Assembly (NCBI GenBank): GCA_010909165.1
Contig: MU008158.1
Span: 2,567,478 to 2,631,477 of the forward strand
From: Anthoceros angustus
Taxonomy: Eukaryota > Streptophyta > Anthocerotopsida > Anthocerotales > Anthocerotaceae
Reading direction: 5' to 3'
Length of the DNA stretch: 64,000 nt
The translations under genes were made by a program, and so were the position numbers. Positions 10,621 through 22,844 of the stretch are shown here, piece after piece. The notes beneath the pieces were generated by a model. The model was not told the origin of the DNA. It did not search any database and saw only the letters and a program-made list of their open reading frames with translations. The stretch's first letter is position 1. Each line of letters starts with the position of its first letter.

Positions 10621-12226
10621 CCGACAGCCGCCGCCAAAGAGCCCACGGTATTCGCTTTGGAGCAGCACTTTGCATTCAAATCCTATAGAACCTACGATAA
10701 AATCTTGAAACATGCTATCGCGTCGGGGTTCAAGGTCGCTCATGCTCCGACCCATACAACAAGGCGGCCACCCGCCTTTCTTGAGATCAAAGTACTCGTC
10801 ACATGCCTTTCCCGATCGCCGCTTCTAGCTCGATGACGAGCCATCGCCTCTCTTCTTCGCCACCGCCGAGTCTTTACCGCAAGACCGGTCCATTCAACCC
10901 ATTCAGTAGTATTGTTTTCAATACACCGAGCACGCAAATCGCCAACATTGTTATTTTAACAAGCATTTCGGTTCATCCCATTCCGAATCCCCGTCGTAGA
11001 CATGTAAAGTAGATAAAAGGCCCTTGGGTAGCCAATGGCATACGCCCGCTTTCTCCGATGCAAGTGGGTGAGCCACACTTTCAAGCTGCGAAATCGGCAG
11101 GTTTCTCTCGTTGTAAATAATCCTTCTTGAGGCCGGTGATCAAAACACGGTGCATGAAGAGGTGATGCTCCAACTTTCAAACGCTCCCTCACGAATCGGG
11201 TCCGGACAAATGTTTGTCTATTCATACCGCCTGCAAGCTCAAACAAATCGTGATCATACGGGAAGTTCTCGATGTTACATGTCTCATGATGAGACTCCAC
11301 ATATAGCAAAACGCTTGTAGCTCAAGAATGTTTCGGCCTCCGGTTTTCTGGATTGTATTTGCGGACCAAAGGAACCCGCCACTTGTCCTCCCAAGGACAT
11401 TCAGGAAATTGAGGAACACTATGCTGCAGTCTTCGAAAGCAGGTTTTGCAGGTGTAATCCGCCTCTGGATCCATAACAAGCCAACTATCCTTACGAAGGT
11501 AGGCTGGTCATTGCATGCCCCAAACCTAGCAGACTCTAGCAAGCGTGCCCCTCTTGGCAATCGGTGACCGCATGAGTCAATTTCCTTAGCGCAAAGCAAA
11601 CGAACCACGCTGCGGCAATGAATGTCGGCCGGCACCATGGCGCCTTCACAACTCTTCACCTGTCGGGACCCTTCCACGCTCTCACCGTTAGCTAGGCCTT
11701 CACGCTCGCCACGCCGATCCTTGAGATGCGCAGACACAACGCGGACATCGCGGCCGCGGAAACATTGCACCAATCGATGCTTGCGCGCCTTTACCCTTTT
11801 TCGCTAGCTTGCTGCTCCTTCGCAGGATCGGTGGATGCGCCTTGTTGGCAGCTACGGCCCCTGAGTTGTGCAATCCTCAGTTGGTTTTGACCGGCCGCCA
11901 TGCTTCTTCGCCCCAAGACCTTTTGCCACTCCACCGCATTTGTCCCTTTACCACCCACACACGGCCCGAGACCCACTTTAGACAAGGAGCTGGTTCTTCA
12001 ACAAATCTCACCCTCGTGTCATCCGCTTGATCACCCTTCACTCTCCACAGCAGCGCGCCAGACAACGACGGGCTTTTGTGGGTAACCCTAATTTCTTGTG
12101 GCGGAGCCCGACTCTCGGGCGGGTGACATGGAGCTCCCAGCTCGAGAATAAAAGGCACCGATGGCAAAACCAATCTCCATCCGGAATCTCTTTGAGCGGA
12201 CGAAACAAAAGATGTGATACCCACTG
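10621..12226 (-). other. Tail region of gypsy element 1, unresolved
   Basis: This lies between the integrase C-terminus and the 3' LTR. Minus-strand frames are open for up to about 180 codons (11773-11222, and 11309-10956 with YVESHHETCNIENFPYDHDL). Related green-lineage elements can carry extra C-terminal domains here. The Cys/His spacing is not clear enough to name one. Confidence 0.35.
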
Positions 12227-12926
12227 TTACCCGGTCAGAGGAGCATTAGTTAGGGATCGTGATGTGGCCACAAGAACCGCAAGGTCAGGTGGCCTCCACG
12301 CTTGTGGTTGCGTCCTTGTGTCAAGGTTGGGTAGGTGACAAGGCGCCAGATGCCGCATGTGCTCTTTGCATCGGCGACCATCCTGCCCCTCCAATTCGAT
12401 TACACCTTGCTCTCCGATACGCACTACGCGTAAGATTAAGCGACTTGTGCTGACGTCTAAGGTGCCGGACGGTCGATGCTGTAAATACACGAAATCTCCC
12501 ACTTCAAACTTTCTTGCTTTTGGTTTCCACGAACCGCCTCTTGTGAAAGCATACCTAAGTTGATCCGGTCTATGGCGATTGTCCATCGCCATTGGCATTA
12601 CCCGTTGGAATAACCGCTCTGTTGCAACTCAAAAAAGGCACACGGGATCCTGCTCAGCTCGCTTGGAGTATGTGTCCGCCACAATGTTTGGCATCACCGT
12701 TGGACCGAACATGATGTAATATGAAGTTACCCAAGGCACAGACGCTTATCCGTAACCCAATGCCACATATGGCGGCAACTCATCCCAACAACTAGGCTCA
12801 ACTGCAGTGATTTGGCGAATCCTTGAAGGTTTGAACCAAGCCCGCCAACCCGTCGACTTGTGGATGATCTCGTGATGTCCGCCTGTGATCAATCGGGCTA
12901 CGGTCGTAATTGAAACTCACCTCAAT
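12227..12926 (-). pseudogene. Integrase core end and C-terminal domain, gypsy element 1
   Basis: Minus-strand reading gives PIDHRRTSRDHPQVDGLA (the usual HPQxxGxxE block), CWDELPPYVALGYG and SYYIMFGPTVMPNIVADTY. The open frame 12598-12227 follows with RYAFTRGGSWKPKARKFEVG, DFVYLQHRPSGTLD and LRVVRIGEQGVIELEG. This beta-rich C-terminus would bind DNA. The E of the D,D-35-E triad is not readable because of frameshifts around 12850. Confidence 0.75.
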
Positions 12927-13853
12927 TCATTGCCACAGTGCATCAATACGACAACTCCCATACCTACTAAGAACACACTGCAAGAAGGCTCGTGCTGTGT
13001 ACTGTGAGCTCCTCACCGGAAGGAAGGCCAGCTCAACCCACTTTGAAAAGTGTTCTATCATGAGCATACAGTGTCGATTGCCCTGCTTGGTGACCGGCAA
13101 CTCAGGCATCAAGTCTACGGACCATCTGAAGAAAAGCCCCCTGATAGGTAATGAGTGCAGCATGACATCTTGACTATTAAACCTGGCCTTTACGGCATCA
13201 CAAGCGGCGCACTTGGCAACCACCTTCTCCACGTCAGCATACATACCAGACCAGAAGTATGTGTTCTTAAGCATGTGATGCGTCCGTTTAACACCAAAGT
13301 GGCCAAGCGTCTTATGCACCTTGGTCACTAGCCGCTTTCTGTCTTCCATAGGTGGAACTTCTTTGAGAATCCCGTGATCGTTTACGAATACCTTGCCGTC
13401 CGAGTAACTATATCGGCTTATTTTGTGCTGTAGTTTCTTGAGCGTGACCATGTCCAGCCCAGCCACATGCCCTTGTTGCAGCAGCTGCATGGCTTGCTGG
13501 TGTTTCCATATGTCTCGCCCTCCTTCAGCCAGTTGCCCTTCACCTTTTTCTTCGACGGACATTAATGCCATGTAGAGGCTGGGCAAGCTTTGTGTGACTC
13601 CGAAGTCGTGCCTTGCTTCGGTCATGTCTCTTTTGTTGCACACCGGGTTCCGGCTGAGCCCATCAGCATTGAGATGCACCTTGCCTGCTCGATGCACGAT
13701 TTGCACATCGTATTCTGAAAGCAGGAGTGCCCACCTAGCAAGCTTTCCGCTCAGCTTCATGTTCGTCATTAGCCAATGTAGTGGTTGATGGTCCGTGATA
13801 AGCTGGAAGCTCCGTCCAAACAAATACACCCTGAAATGCAACACCGCCCACAC
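12927..13853 (-). CDS. RNase H and integrase N-terminal part, gypsy element 1
   Basis: The frame is open for 308 codons and is the longest intact piece of this element. It starts inside RNase H: AVLHFRVYLFGRSFQLITDH, then PLHWLMTNMKLSGKLARWAL, then HLNADGLSRNP, with the conserved catalytic-region Asp of NADGLSR. A linker leads to the HHCC zinc finger (KTLGHFGVKRTHHMLKN, then CAACD) and the start of the integrase core, WSVDLMPELP with the first catalytic Asp. RNase H removes RNA from the cDNA hybrid and integrase inserts the cDNA. The frame breaks at 12927, before the second catalytic Asp, so the polyprotein is dead as written. Confidence 0.85.
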   Translation of the reverse strand: MWAVLHFRVYLFGRSFQLITDHQPLHWLMTNMKLSGKLARWALLLSEYDVQIVHRAGKVHLNADGLSRNPVCNKRDMTEARHDFGVTQSLPSLYMALMSVEEKGEGQLAEGGRDIWKHQQAMQLLQQGHVAGLDMVTLKKLQHKISRYSYSDGKVFVNDHGILKEVPPMEDRKRLVTKVHKTLGHFGVKRTHHMLKNTYFWSGMYADVEKVVAKCAACDAVKARFNSQDVMLHSLPIRGLFFRWSVDLMPELPVTKQGNRHCMLMIEHFSKWVELAFLPVRSSQYTARAFLQCVLSRYGSCRIDALWQ

Positions 13854-14056
13854 TGCTGCTAAGCATTCGCCTTCATAGGACGAATAATTTGCTTCTGCTG
13901 TATTGTTGGACCTACTTGCGTATCGACAACCCGCTCCTTCCCCTCTTCATCCGCTTTGTGCCAACCGCTCCAATCCCTACCGCACTCCGGTCAGATATAA
14001 GATGAAAAGTTTGTCAAAGTTGGGTCTTGAGCATTGGTCTCTCGTCAAGCTGGTTT

Positions 14057-14881
14057 TTAGCTCCGCCATGCTTGTTCTGCGATGACCCCACCGCCGGGCA
14101 CCTTTCTTGAGCAAGTCATACAAGACTGCGGGTTCCACTCATGTTTCGATGAAACGACGATAGTTGATAAGCCCGTGAAGGCCCTCAAGGTGGCAACATC
14201 TTTCTGGGCATAAGGTTTCCGCATTTTGGCCAGAGGCAAGACACCAGGACAATCTTATGTCCCAAATACTCTATCTCTTTGTAGGCAAACTTGCACTTTT
14301 TGGGATGTGCTTTCAAACCCGACTTGGCCAATCTCTGCAGCAGGACGGTGTGTTCAAGATGTTCTCCCAATGTGTTACTAAACACGAATATCTATGTAGC
14401 ACCTTACAAAGGGCAACCCTTGTAGCTCTAAGTCGACCACCACGAAAGTATATAGACGCTGCGTTCTTCAAGCGCATCGTTTCCCATTCCCAAAGTTGAT
14501 CCTTGCCCCAAACGCTGTCTTACACTTGTCTCCCCTCTTCAATGACAACTGGTTGAACCCGGATCGAAAGTCTGTAGTGAAATACTTGGCCCTATGGCAT
14601 CAAAATTTCATCGGAGTGGGCATGGGTACCGCTCCAGGCGTGACTTCGTTCAACGCGCGATAATCCCCGCACATTCGCCTGTCCTTCCATTCACCATGCT
14701 CGTCCTTCTTCAACGGCAACACCGTGGCAGCAGCGTATTGAGAGTTTGACTTCCTGATTAGCCCTGCCTCTGCCAACTCCTTGCATCGCTTGTCCACAAT
14801 CTCCCACTCCATGGGACTCAACTTATGCCTTCGTCGAAATATGGGCTCTTGGTGCAGAATCTTCATCCCGCAATTTTTCAC
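14057..14881 (-). pseudogene. Reverse transcriptase, gypsy element 1
   Basis: The block 14881-14600 gives RRRHKLSPMEWEIVDKRCKE, LAEAGLIRKSNSQYAAATV and RRMCGDYRALNEVT, matching fingers motifs 1-2 of gypsy RT. Further down, near 14400, the minus strand reads RCYIDI followed by VFSNTLGEHLEHTVLLQRL; one short indel turns the expected YIDD active site into YIDI. KSGLKAHPKKCKFAYKEIEY and LGHKIV then mark the thumb. Frameshifts between 14600 and 14390 remove most of the palm. Confidence 0.8.
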
Positions 14882-16100
14882 AACCGCTTATCCATGTGTT
14901 TCCTTAGATCATTTTTGTCCGGTGCGTTTTTTCATGTTGGCGCTCATTGCGCTGGTGCCTTGCTTGGTTCTTCCGAAAACCGTCGCCTTCAAGCAAGCAC
15001 GGCAAAAGCTATTATCCACAGTTACTTGGGTATACCATGCCTAACAACCATTGTAAGTGCTTAAGGTCAAAAGCCGCCCCACCGGTTTGCATCGATATGC
15101 TTGGAGACACCGTCGTGAAGGTACCGCGATCGAATCCCATGGCCCGCTCTCCCTTATGGTGGGTTCCCGATTTCATTCCGTTCACATCGGCACCATGCCA
15201 TCCTCCTTCTAACGCATATGATTGTGCGGTCCTTACCAGGGCGGGCCCTTGGCGGCACCTACGTTGCTGAGGAAGTGTGGCGGTCTATCCTTCACGTCTT
15301 GACTTGGCCGCCCTTCCTCCAATTTCATCCACATTTTCCACCAATCACTGATCTTGATGCTCGAGAATTTTTCAACCATGTTTGTCCATTCTGAGCATAT
15401 GACCCCCATCGCATCGATGATGAACTCTTCACCCAACCATCGCCTCGAGCTGCTCATAGTCCCTCCGGATGTTCTCACGTTTATCAAATGCCCCACATAC
15501 ATTCTCCAAAATGTACCGAAGCTGGATTGGATTGCAATCGCACTTCCCTTAAGATTCGGATCACCGGCGCCATCTCTACGCCATATAACCGCGGCCTGGA
15601 AAAAGTCGACACTCCCATCCTGCGATTAGCACGTCCACGGTGCACCTGCCGTTGTGCTGCTTTCCCCACCAACATGATGTCCGGGGCACCGCTTTGACAA
15701 CCCTTGATTGCTTCAACGCTCGCAATTCAGGATACTTTGCAACTTCTTGCTTTGACACCGCGCGTGTCTTCTCATCCGACGACGCGTATTTTTTACCCGC
15801 AAGCCACTTTTCAACACGGCTTCCACCCGCTGCTGCCGGCGCATAGCTCCATGAGGTGGATCCGACGTCCGCTTGCCTCGTACTACTTCATTGTTGATAC
15901 GCAGCTCCGCCTTATTCATGTGAGTGCAAGGCGTGACTCCGGCGTGACATCGCCATCCGCCATGCCTTGGATTGTCCTTCCGAACATGCTCTTGCCAACG
16001 CTAGAATAGCATGGGAGTGTTCTTGATATACATACATCCTCACGCCGTCATTCGCACTTCTTCCTCATCGTTCTTGGGTTTCTTCCATATCTCGCTCGGG
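14882..16100 (-). other. Protease-to-RT linker region, gypsy element 1
   Basis: Minus-strand frames such as 15502-15233 (WTNMVEKFSSIKISDWWKMW) and 15758-15576 are open, but no known domain is recognised. Position implies linker between retropepsin and RT. Confidence 0.4.
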
Positions 16101-16510
16101 TTAGCCGCCACATGCCGTGAGTGCCATCATGGCCCACCGCTCATCACGCCGCATGTCCGGTATCCCGCCATGCGTAAATCTCCCTCTTGCCATCGCGGCT
16201 GAAACGCCATCGAGTAATGGTCCACCCCATCGCCGGACCATGAGTGGCATCCGACCGAGCAACACATCGTAGTTTCGCATCGACACCAAGCATCGTGCGA
16301 TGGTGGAATCTTGACCGGTTTGAGCTCAATCCGTGGATCGCGGTTATGCCCATCACTGCTCCTTAGTCCTGCGGAGGTGGTGATGCGCACCTCGCATGGC
16401 TTTAGCTTGCTTCCATACCAAGCGCTGCTGCACCCCAAGTAACACCGGATCCGCGTCAACTAACACGCATGTGCGAAACCATTCACGGTGATTTTCGGTT
16501 GTACCATCGC
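16101..16510 (-). pseudogene. Retropepsin-like remnant, gypsy element 1
   Basis: Around 16290-16240 the minus strand reads YDVLLGRMPLMVRRWGGPLL. This resembles the DVLLGMPFL block that closes gypsy aspartic proteases. Near 16500 the phrase KITVNGFAHACVLVDADPV stands where the beta strand before the active site is expected, but no DTGA or DSGA is readable. The protease would cut the gag-pol polyprotein; it is inactive as written. Confidence 0.45.
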
Positions 16511-18230
16511 GATGCCTCCTTTGCCTGGTTGTGATGCTCTCCGTAAACTAGCGCCCGCACCACGCCTTCCATAGACTCCTTCCTTATCCAAGCTTGCATA
16601 ACTTGCTTGAAAGGTTGTGCTCTTACTCCCGGATCTCGCAGCTCACCATGGGTGCATCCATTGCTGCTCAAGGAGGATTTGACACGCCTTCTTAGCTTTG
16701 ACGACCTCCTCCTTCTCCTCACTCAAGGACTTGGGCATCTTGAGTTGGTTTCTTTCCTCGGACTTCTTTCTTTGAAATTCCCCAAGCTCATGCCCATTGC
16801 CCTTGGGGCCATCAATGCGTATACTTCCGTGTCCGAGTCGTATTCTTGACGGGCGCACTCGGACTCCCAGTCGCACTCATGCCACTTGCCAACTGTTCTT
16901 GCAACATGTACGGCTAAGCAAGGCTTTCCGGTACCACTGCCTAGCTTTATCGGCGACCCGCTCACCAGACGCCCTAGGCTTAAACTCGGGGTGGGCCTGC
17001 CAGGACGCTGCCTCCGTGTGTCCTGTCTTGGCACAAGCTCTGCGCGCCTCCTTAGCTCCACCGGTCGAATTCACTCGTAAGCTTTGTGCGGCCGCAGGGC
17101 AGGCACTTGCCTTGGTGGTGGCCGCTGGATCGCTCTCCTTAGCGGGTGAACTCCTCTGCATAGCGTTTGCTGTCGTCGAGGCATATTTCTTCCTTGAAAC
17201 CGGCGTGTTCGAGGTGTTGATGCGTCCGACTGTGTTATGTTCTTCCCGATGCACTGGTCACGATCACCTTTCATGACCCTTCGCCATCTCGTAGGCCTGC
17301 TCCAACTCATAATCATCAAGACCGTGCATCATGTGAAGGAAATTGGCAATTACTCTCCTTTGCCCGCCCTAAGCGCGGCTATGTATATTTGGGCGGCTTC
17401 CATCGTCTTCACCGTGTGTCCTTCACTTCAGCCTCGGATAGGCGACGAGAGGTTCATTGGGCTTGATGACCGAACTTTGAGTTCTTGGATCTTTTCTATG
17501 GAGGACACCCAAACATCTCCCCAAACTTGGCAAACATTTCATCTACCAACACGTGATTGCATCACCTTGCAGGAGAGCTTGACGCCTCTTCCTCTTCGCC
17601 TTTGTCGCCTTCTTGGCCTTTCTCGCCGCCAAAGTCCGGGCATCTGCAAAATTTGGTCCTACTCCTGAACAAGTCGGCTTCTCCGCTAGGAAAGTGCTCA
17701 TTTTCTGCCATCTCGTGTGAACTTGGGACTTGTATTTGAGCACCATCTCATGATTGCCCACCGAACTTTTCTTCAAAGTCGGCAAGAGACATGCTACGTG
17801 CCGAACGGTGAACACATCGCTTTTTGAGCCGGGCGCCTGACTGCATCTCCATTCTTGCCCATGACACTTTCTTCAAATGAGATGCGGGCTTCTTGGATGG
17901 GTGTATTCTCGTTTGCTCACCGGTACAGGGTACCATTACCCTTTCACTCTCTTCCCCTGCGAGGGCTATATGCGGCATTCCATCAAAGTAGTATTGGCCT
18001 CCCTTGATCCGATGCCATGCTTGAATGACTTGTCAATCACTTCGTCCCGCAATCTACTGCAGTACGGTTCTGAATTCGCCAAAGCGTACGAAGTGAAGAA
18101 ATGGGCCAAGCCTGCATAAAGCGACGTAGAATAATCACCAATCTGACCAATCTCCACTCATTGACTTATCTTAGAGTGGGTCACGGTTGCTTAGTCGATT
18201 ATTACGTTTGCCTCGATACTCGGCAGCTCT
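16511..18230 (-). other. Gag-like region of gypsy element 1
   Basis: Position next to the 5' LTR and several charged, Lys/Glu-rich minus-strand frames (for example 16876-16643 with KSLSEEKEEVVKAKKACQIL) suggest gag. No CCHC knuckle or retrotrans_gag core is visible, so the call rests on context. Confidence 0.4.
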
Positions 18231-18288
18231 TTCACGCGCACCTTTCCAACTTGCCGGCTGAAGCTTTGCAAGGATTCGATATGCAAAA

Positions 18289-18760
18289 TGGGAGTGAAAT
18301 CCTTATCCAGGACACAAACCTGTAAAATCCAACATCGCCCACTTTACCAAAAGCTTAGTCTGGAAGAAACCCCTTTGGGATCCGTATGAGCATGCTCAAT
18401 CGAACAAACATCAGCAATCGTCTGGGTTTCTACGCGGACGATGACCCTATACTTGCCTCTACCTACGCACTTGGCGTTTCTTAACTTTATGCTCGTGGGC
18501 GCCACTGAGCGCCTGGTGGCCTCAACTTAGAAATCGTGCATCATTGCATTGTAGGTCGTTTGCCGGGTCAATAATGCCGCCGTGACTCTGTCGATTCGTC
18601 TGCCCTTTGATGCCCGCTGTCTTCTCACACCATTCACATACACTACATATACTTATTATGACATGCATGCTACACAGAACACATACCATGCCGACCATAG
18701 CATGGTGCGCCACGATGACATCCAGGATGCATTCAGATGCTCACAGCAGTGTCATGACTG
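18289..18760 (-). repeat. Right LTR (5' LTR) of gypsy element 1
   Basis: It pairs with 10086-10515 over several shared blocks. On the minus strand the LTR would end at TCCCA near 18289. The sequence just beyond (TTTTGCATATCGAATCC) does not match a primer site I recognise. Confidence 0.65.
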
Positions 18761-21354
18761 TGTGCTGTCCACCAGCGGCAACCCCATTTTGCGAATGGCC
18801 ACATGCTATGAGAGGATGCGGCTATTCCTTTACGATTCATGAGTTCCATGAGCAACATTGCTCACGGCATTTCCTTTGAGCTGCGTTGTCGGGTTCTGGC
18901 CGTTGATGAGTCACATGCCCATCACTCCCTCACATGTCGGTCGCAGGTGGACCTCGAGGTTCGCGCCACTCTTCTCCACTTCAGGAAGGGAGGGCCGATG
19001 GCGCTTGGTCATACCGCTGCGTCGATTGCAAGCTATGCCACTCTGACTTCGTGGGTGCTACCATGCTCCTCCGTAGGGCTCCATTGGGTGAGGCTCCCAC
19101 CTTGTTGCGTACAGGCGGTGGCTCCCTCCCCACTTGGTGCTGGCCCCATTCACGCCTCATGATAGGGGTTCGCCCTCAGGCACTCTCGCCTTGCATGTTC
19201 GCCGCCGTGGCCGCCCAGCCCTTTAGGTCTGCCACCCCCATTTGGTGCCTCTTCCTCTTAAAGGTGCCGGGTGCCTCGAGCTCAGCATTGGCTGACGATC
19301 TCTTCCCTCGACCTGCTCTTTCGCTGCATGACAGTTGACACTTTTGATCTTGGTCAGGTCTTGCGCGGCTCCACGTCCGCACCAGCGGATGGGGCTCAAA
19401 GTTCCATTCGTGGGCCGTACAGCAGGGCACGGTCGTCCACACCGCAAACCCACCGCATAACCCTTTGAGTAACGCCAGTACCGGCCATGGCAAAGTTCAC
19501 CACTTGCAACCATCATTAGGGAGCCATTACAATGAGAACCGAAGCCACCGACGTACCAACCCCATTACGATCCGCGGTCACGGTTGAGTGCGCGTTCGCT
19601 CATACCACCATCAGTGCCGATTGTTTATCTCGTCGGCGCTCTCACCGCCGCCCGCCGTTTCGCATTGCTTCGATCTCGCCGATGCTCCATCGTCGTCCGG
19701 CGCTGGGCGCCTCCTCTCCTCGGTTTCGTTGGCGTCCACTATCGCAGGAGCGCCCCGACGCAGATACTGAGCTCCTTCCCGACACGGAGGCCGCTAACTT
19801 GCCCTACCATCCTCACCTCGCGTCCCTACCTCGCCCCTCCTCGCCTCCCCACGGGCACGCCACATACAGAGGAAGGAGGCAAGGAAACACGGTCCGGCTC
19901 CGTCCGGCATCCGGCGCATCGCCTGCGGCCACGCCGTTAGGACCCACGCCTTAGCGAGCGCAACCACACAGAGATTCGATCCTTGGCTTTGTCTTGAAGC
20001 GTTGGTGGGCTGCAACTGCCAACCGCCTCATCCCTTTGCGAGCTAGCTCACGAGGAGGCTGCTGAAGCCCCTCGTGGGCTCAGCATCAGCGCCCGCCCAT
20101 CGGCCATCCATCCCACACTGCTGCGGCCATTATGGCCGCATGCGGCGATCCTGCCCACCTGATTAGCGCCGAGGCGGTGTCGGGCTCCATGCTCCTCGCC
20201 ACTCACTGCGGCCCACAGCTGGCTGTGCATGTGCAACGCCCATCTTGCGCCACTGCGACCCCTCGGTGTCTTGCCTTCAATGCCACCTGACTGCCTCTGT
20301 GCAGTCCGCCATCTTGTGGTGTCTGTTTGCGGCCCCTCTACCCGGTCGGCCTCTACCTCCGAGTGTTGGCCGGGTTACAGCGCGTTACAACCGGCCACTC
20401 ATCTGCTGCATGCACCCTTGGTGGCTGAGCAGGCAACACCACTCAAGCTGTGACACTTTGTTAGCACCGCCAAGGTGGCACGCCCAGAGGCTGAGCGAAG
20501 GCTCCTCAAAAGCCGGCCAGCATAGGGAGCTGTGCCCTAGTCATCATAACTGCTGCAGGCCGTAGGCCAGAGCCCTCACTTTCTTGCATGTAACTTCGGC
20601 GGTACAGGGCAGTCATCTTGCCAACCATGGCACACTGCGTCTTGTGGCCAGCCTTTCGGGTTGTGATGCTTTGACCCCTCGGCCCCTCGGCCTTATCGCC
20701 TCACGCTCCTCGCTTCTGCCACATTGCCGGGTTGTCCGGAGTAGGGGCGGTGCCCTCCGCCGCGGCGGTTGCTGGCCGGGCCATTTTCATAATTCGTCGC
20801 CACCGCCATGGCGGTCGGTCGCGCTCTGCAACAGCGCGCCCTCCTCCCGGTAGCCATGCCTTACAGTGAGTCGCTCCCTCCGCCGTCCGGGCGCCGGGCG
20901 GCAGGCATGGTGGTCGAGGCTCCATGGCGTCCCACCTGCGCGCCCGCCGCCCAGCCCATCTTCGCAAAACACCTGCCTTTCGCGAGCTTCCACTTTGAAA
21001 ACTAGCACTTGGAGTTCCAAGGTGGGCGCCCGCCCCAACACGCCCCAAAGCTGAAGGGTAGCCCCTTCTGTCACCGCTGCGTACTTTCGGTGGCAATTGG
21101 GAACCCCCAATGCATCGCCCGTTGGCACGGTGGCGCGGCGGTGGCGCATGCGGCGCCAAGCTGCGATACTTCGCATTCTTGATCTATGCAACTCGCTTCC
21201 ATTTCTTTTGGTTTCGATTTCAGTTTTACCTTCACTTTGCTTACTACGCACCTTTCGCAATGAACTTGCTTGGAGTCCGGACATTCGTTGGCCATTAGTC
21301 AACTTCTGATTACCGTCCTTTTCATAGTGTTGTCGCCATCAATCGGCACTCATG
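18761..21354. other. GC-rich stretch, no supported gene
   Basis: Many overlapping frames are open on both strands, as expected from high GC. No conserved motif, repeat or splice pattern supports any. It may be eroded transposon sequence. Confidence 0.5.
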
Positions 21355-22480
21355 CACGCTACTACGCCTATCCCTCGCCTTGCACGCCTATAAATAGGAA
21401 GAAAAGTCTTTGGCCTTTGGACCAATCACATGTGTGCATTGCCCATGGATGGCATGCACATGTGGTATCATGTATCTACATGATGGATGGATTTGACCAT
21501 TGATGCAACGTGAACATGTCTACCTAGATGTCATGTATCTTATGGCGCCAGCATCCATCTATGTGCATGCGTGATGCTTATGTTTGTACGCGGTACTATA
21601 TGACACATATATAGGTTTGCGAATCTATATAGAAAATACCTAAAAATCATAATCCAAGGAAAAGGTGCACATGGCATGCACATGGTATGTATACATGATG
21701 CATGGTTGACATGTGATGTATGTGAACATGTCTACCTAGATGCTGTGTCATGGCACAATGAATCTATGTGCATCGTGATGTTTGTGAGGCACGGTACTGT
21801 GACACATATATAGGTCTGCGAATCTATATAGAAAATACCGAAAAATCATAACCCAAGGAAAAGGGCGAGTAGGTTGTTAAGTGCATAAATATCATTTGTT
21901 CGAAGGCCAAGGACAAGTAGGATTATACATAGACCTAGGTGGCACTCCATCGAGAGTTCCCGGTGGGTTTTGCCTATATATGTGGGCTACCCAACCATGG
22001 ATTTCCAACTACATGCTACTTGCCTATCCCTGCCCTGCCTGCCTATATATAGGAAGAAAAGTCCCTGGCCTTTGGACCAATCTGACCTGTGCATTGCTCA
22101 TGGATGGCATGCACATGGTATGTATGCATGATGGTTGGTTGACATGTGATGTATGTGAACATGTATAGACAGATGCTCTGTCATTGCACAATCAATCTAT
22201 GTACATCGTGATCTGTGTTTGGCCCGGTACTATGAGACATAGATAGGTCACCGCATCTATATAGAGAATACTTAAAAATCAAAAAAACCCCAAGGAAAAG
22301 GACTAGTAGGTTGTTAATTGCATACATATTGTTTGTTCGAAGGCCAAGGAGAGGTAGGATTATAAATAGACCCAAAGTGCCTACCATCGGGTGCGAGGTG
22401 GCACTTTATTGAGAGTCCCTGGTGGTTTTAGCCTATATATGTGGGCTACCCAACCTATGATTCTTCGATTGTAGATGTTT
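21355..22480. repeat. Left satellite arm, inverted relative to 42480-44035
   Basis: The arm is built of mixed modules. One module of ~200 bp (near 21500-21690, 21690-21880 and 22080-22290) carries CACATATATAGGTCTGCGAA and AAAATCATAACCCAAGGAAA. Another, near 21355 and 22010, contains a TATA-like box before AGGAAGAAAAGTC and CTTTGGACCAATC. A third contains TTGTTCGAAGGCCAAGGA. All occur in reverse complement at 42.5-44.0 kb. No open frame of note exists inside. Confidence 0.8.
21389..21396 (+). promoter_or_regulatory. TATA-box-like site in repeated module
   Basis: TATAAATA followed by GGAAGAAAAGTC. The related modules have TATATATAGG at 22044-22053 and a weaker CATATATACA near 22824. Presence in repeated modules suggests element promoters, but no transcript start or reading frame confirms this. 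Confidence 0.3.
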
Positions 22481-22844
22481 GTGTGAATGGATAGGCAACC
22501 ATACTTGGTCCCTGCAGTTTCTCTTTTTCCCCTCTTGTGCCCTTTGGGAACCGCATTGTCGATGGGAGTACCGTCGCATTTATGTCGGTCTGCAGACCGC
22601 TAATTGGCGAACGTGATAACGGTAGCATAGCTGCATGTTTGCGCTGTGTGTACGTGATTGGTCGCCGCTATGCGGTCGCAATGGTCGCAAGTTTTCCCCA
22701 GGCTAGGGTTGCAATGGTTTCACGAGCGACTCATTGCGAAGACCACCTTCAAGGTCCGATTCATGTTTGGGTAGAAAATCCATTTCCCAACTACACGCTA
22801 CTTGCCTGTCCCTGCCCTGCCTGCATATATACATGAAGAAAAGT

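Larger units (their letters stand above)
10086..18760 (-). mobile_element. Ty3/gypsy retrotransposon 1, broken, minus strand
   Basis: Two similar direct repeats, about 10086-10515 and 18289-18760, bracket a minus-strand polyprotein. From high to low coordinates the order is gag-like region, retropepsin-like, reverse transcriptase, RNase H, integrase zinc finger and core, integrase C-terminus. That order (RNase H before integrase) defines Ty3/gypsy. Blocks are separated by frameshifts. The integrase C-terminus is of a type I recall from green algal gypsy elements. Length is about 8.7 kb. Lower edges of both LTRs start TGGGAGT on the plus strand. The upper edges are approximate. Confidence 0.75.
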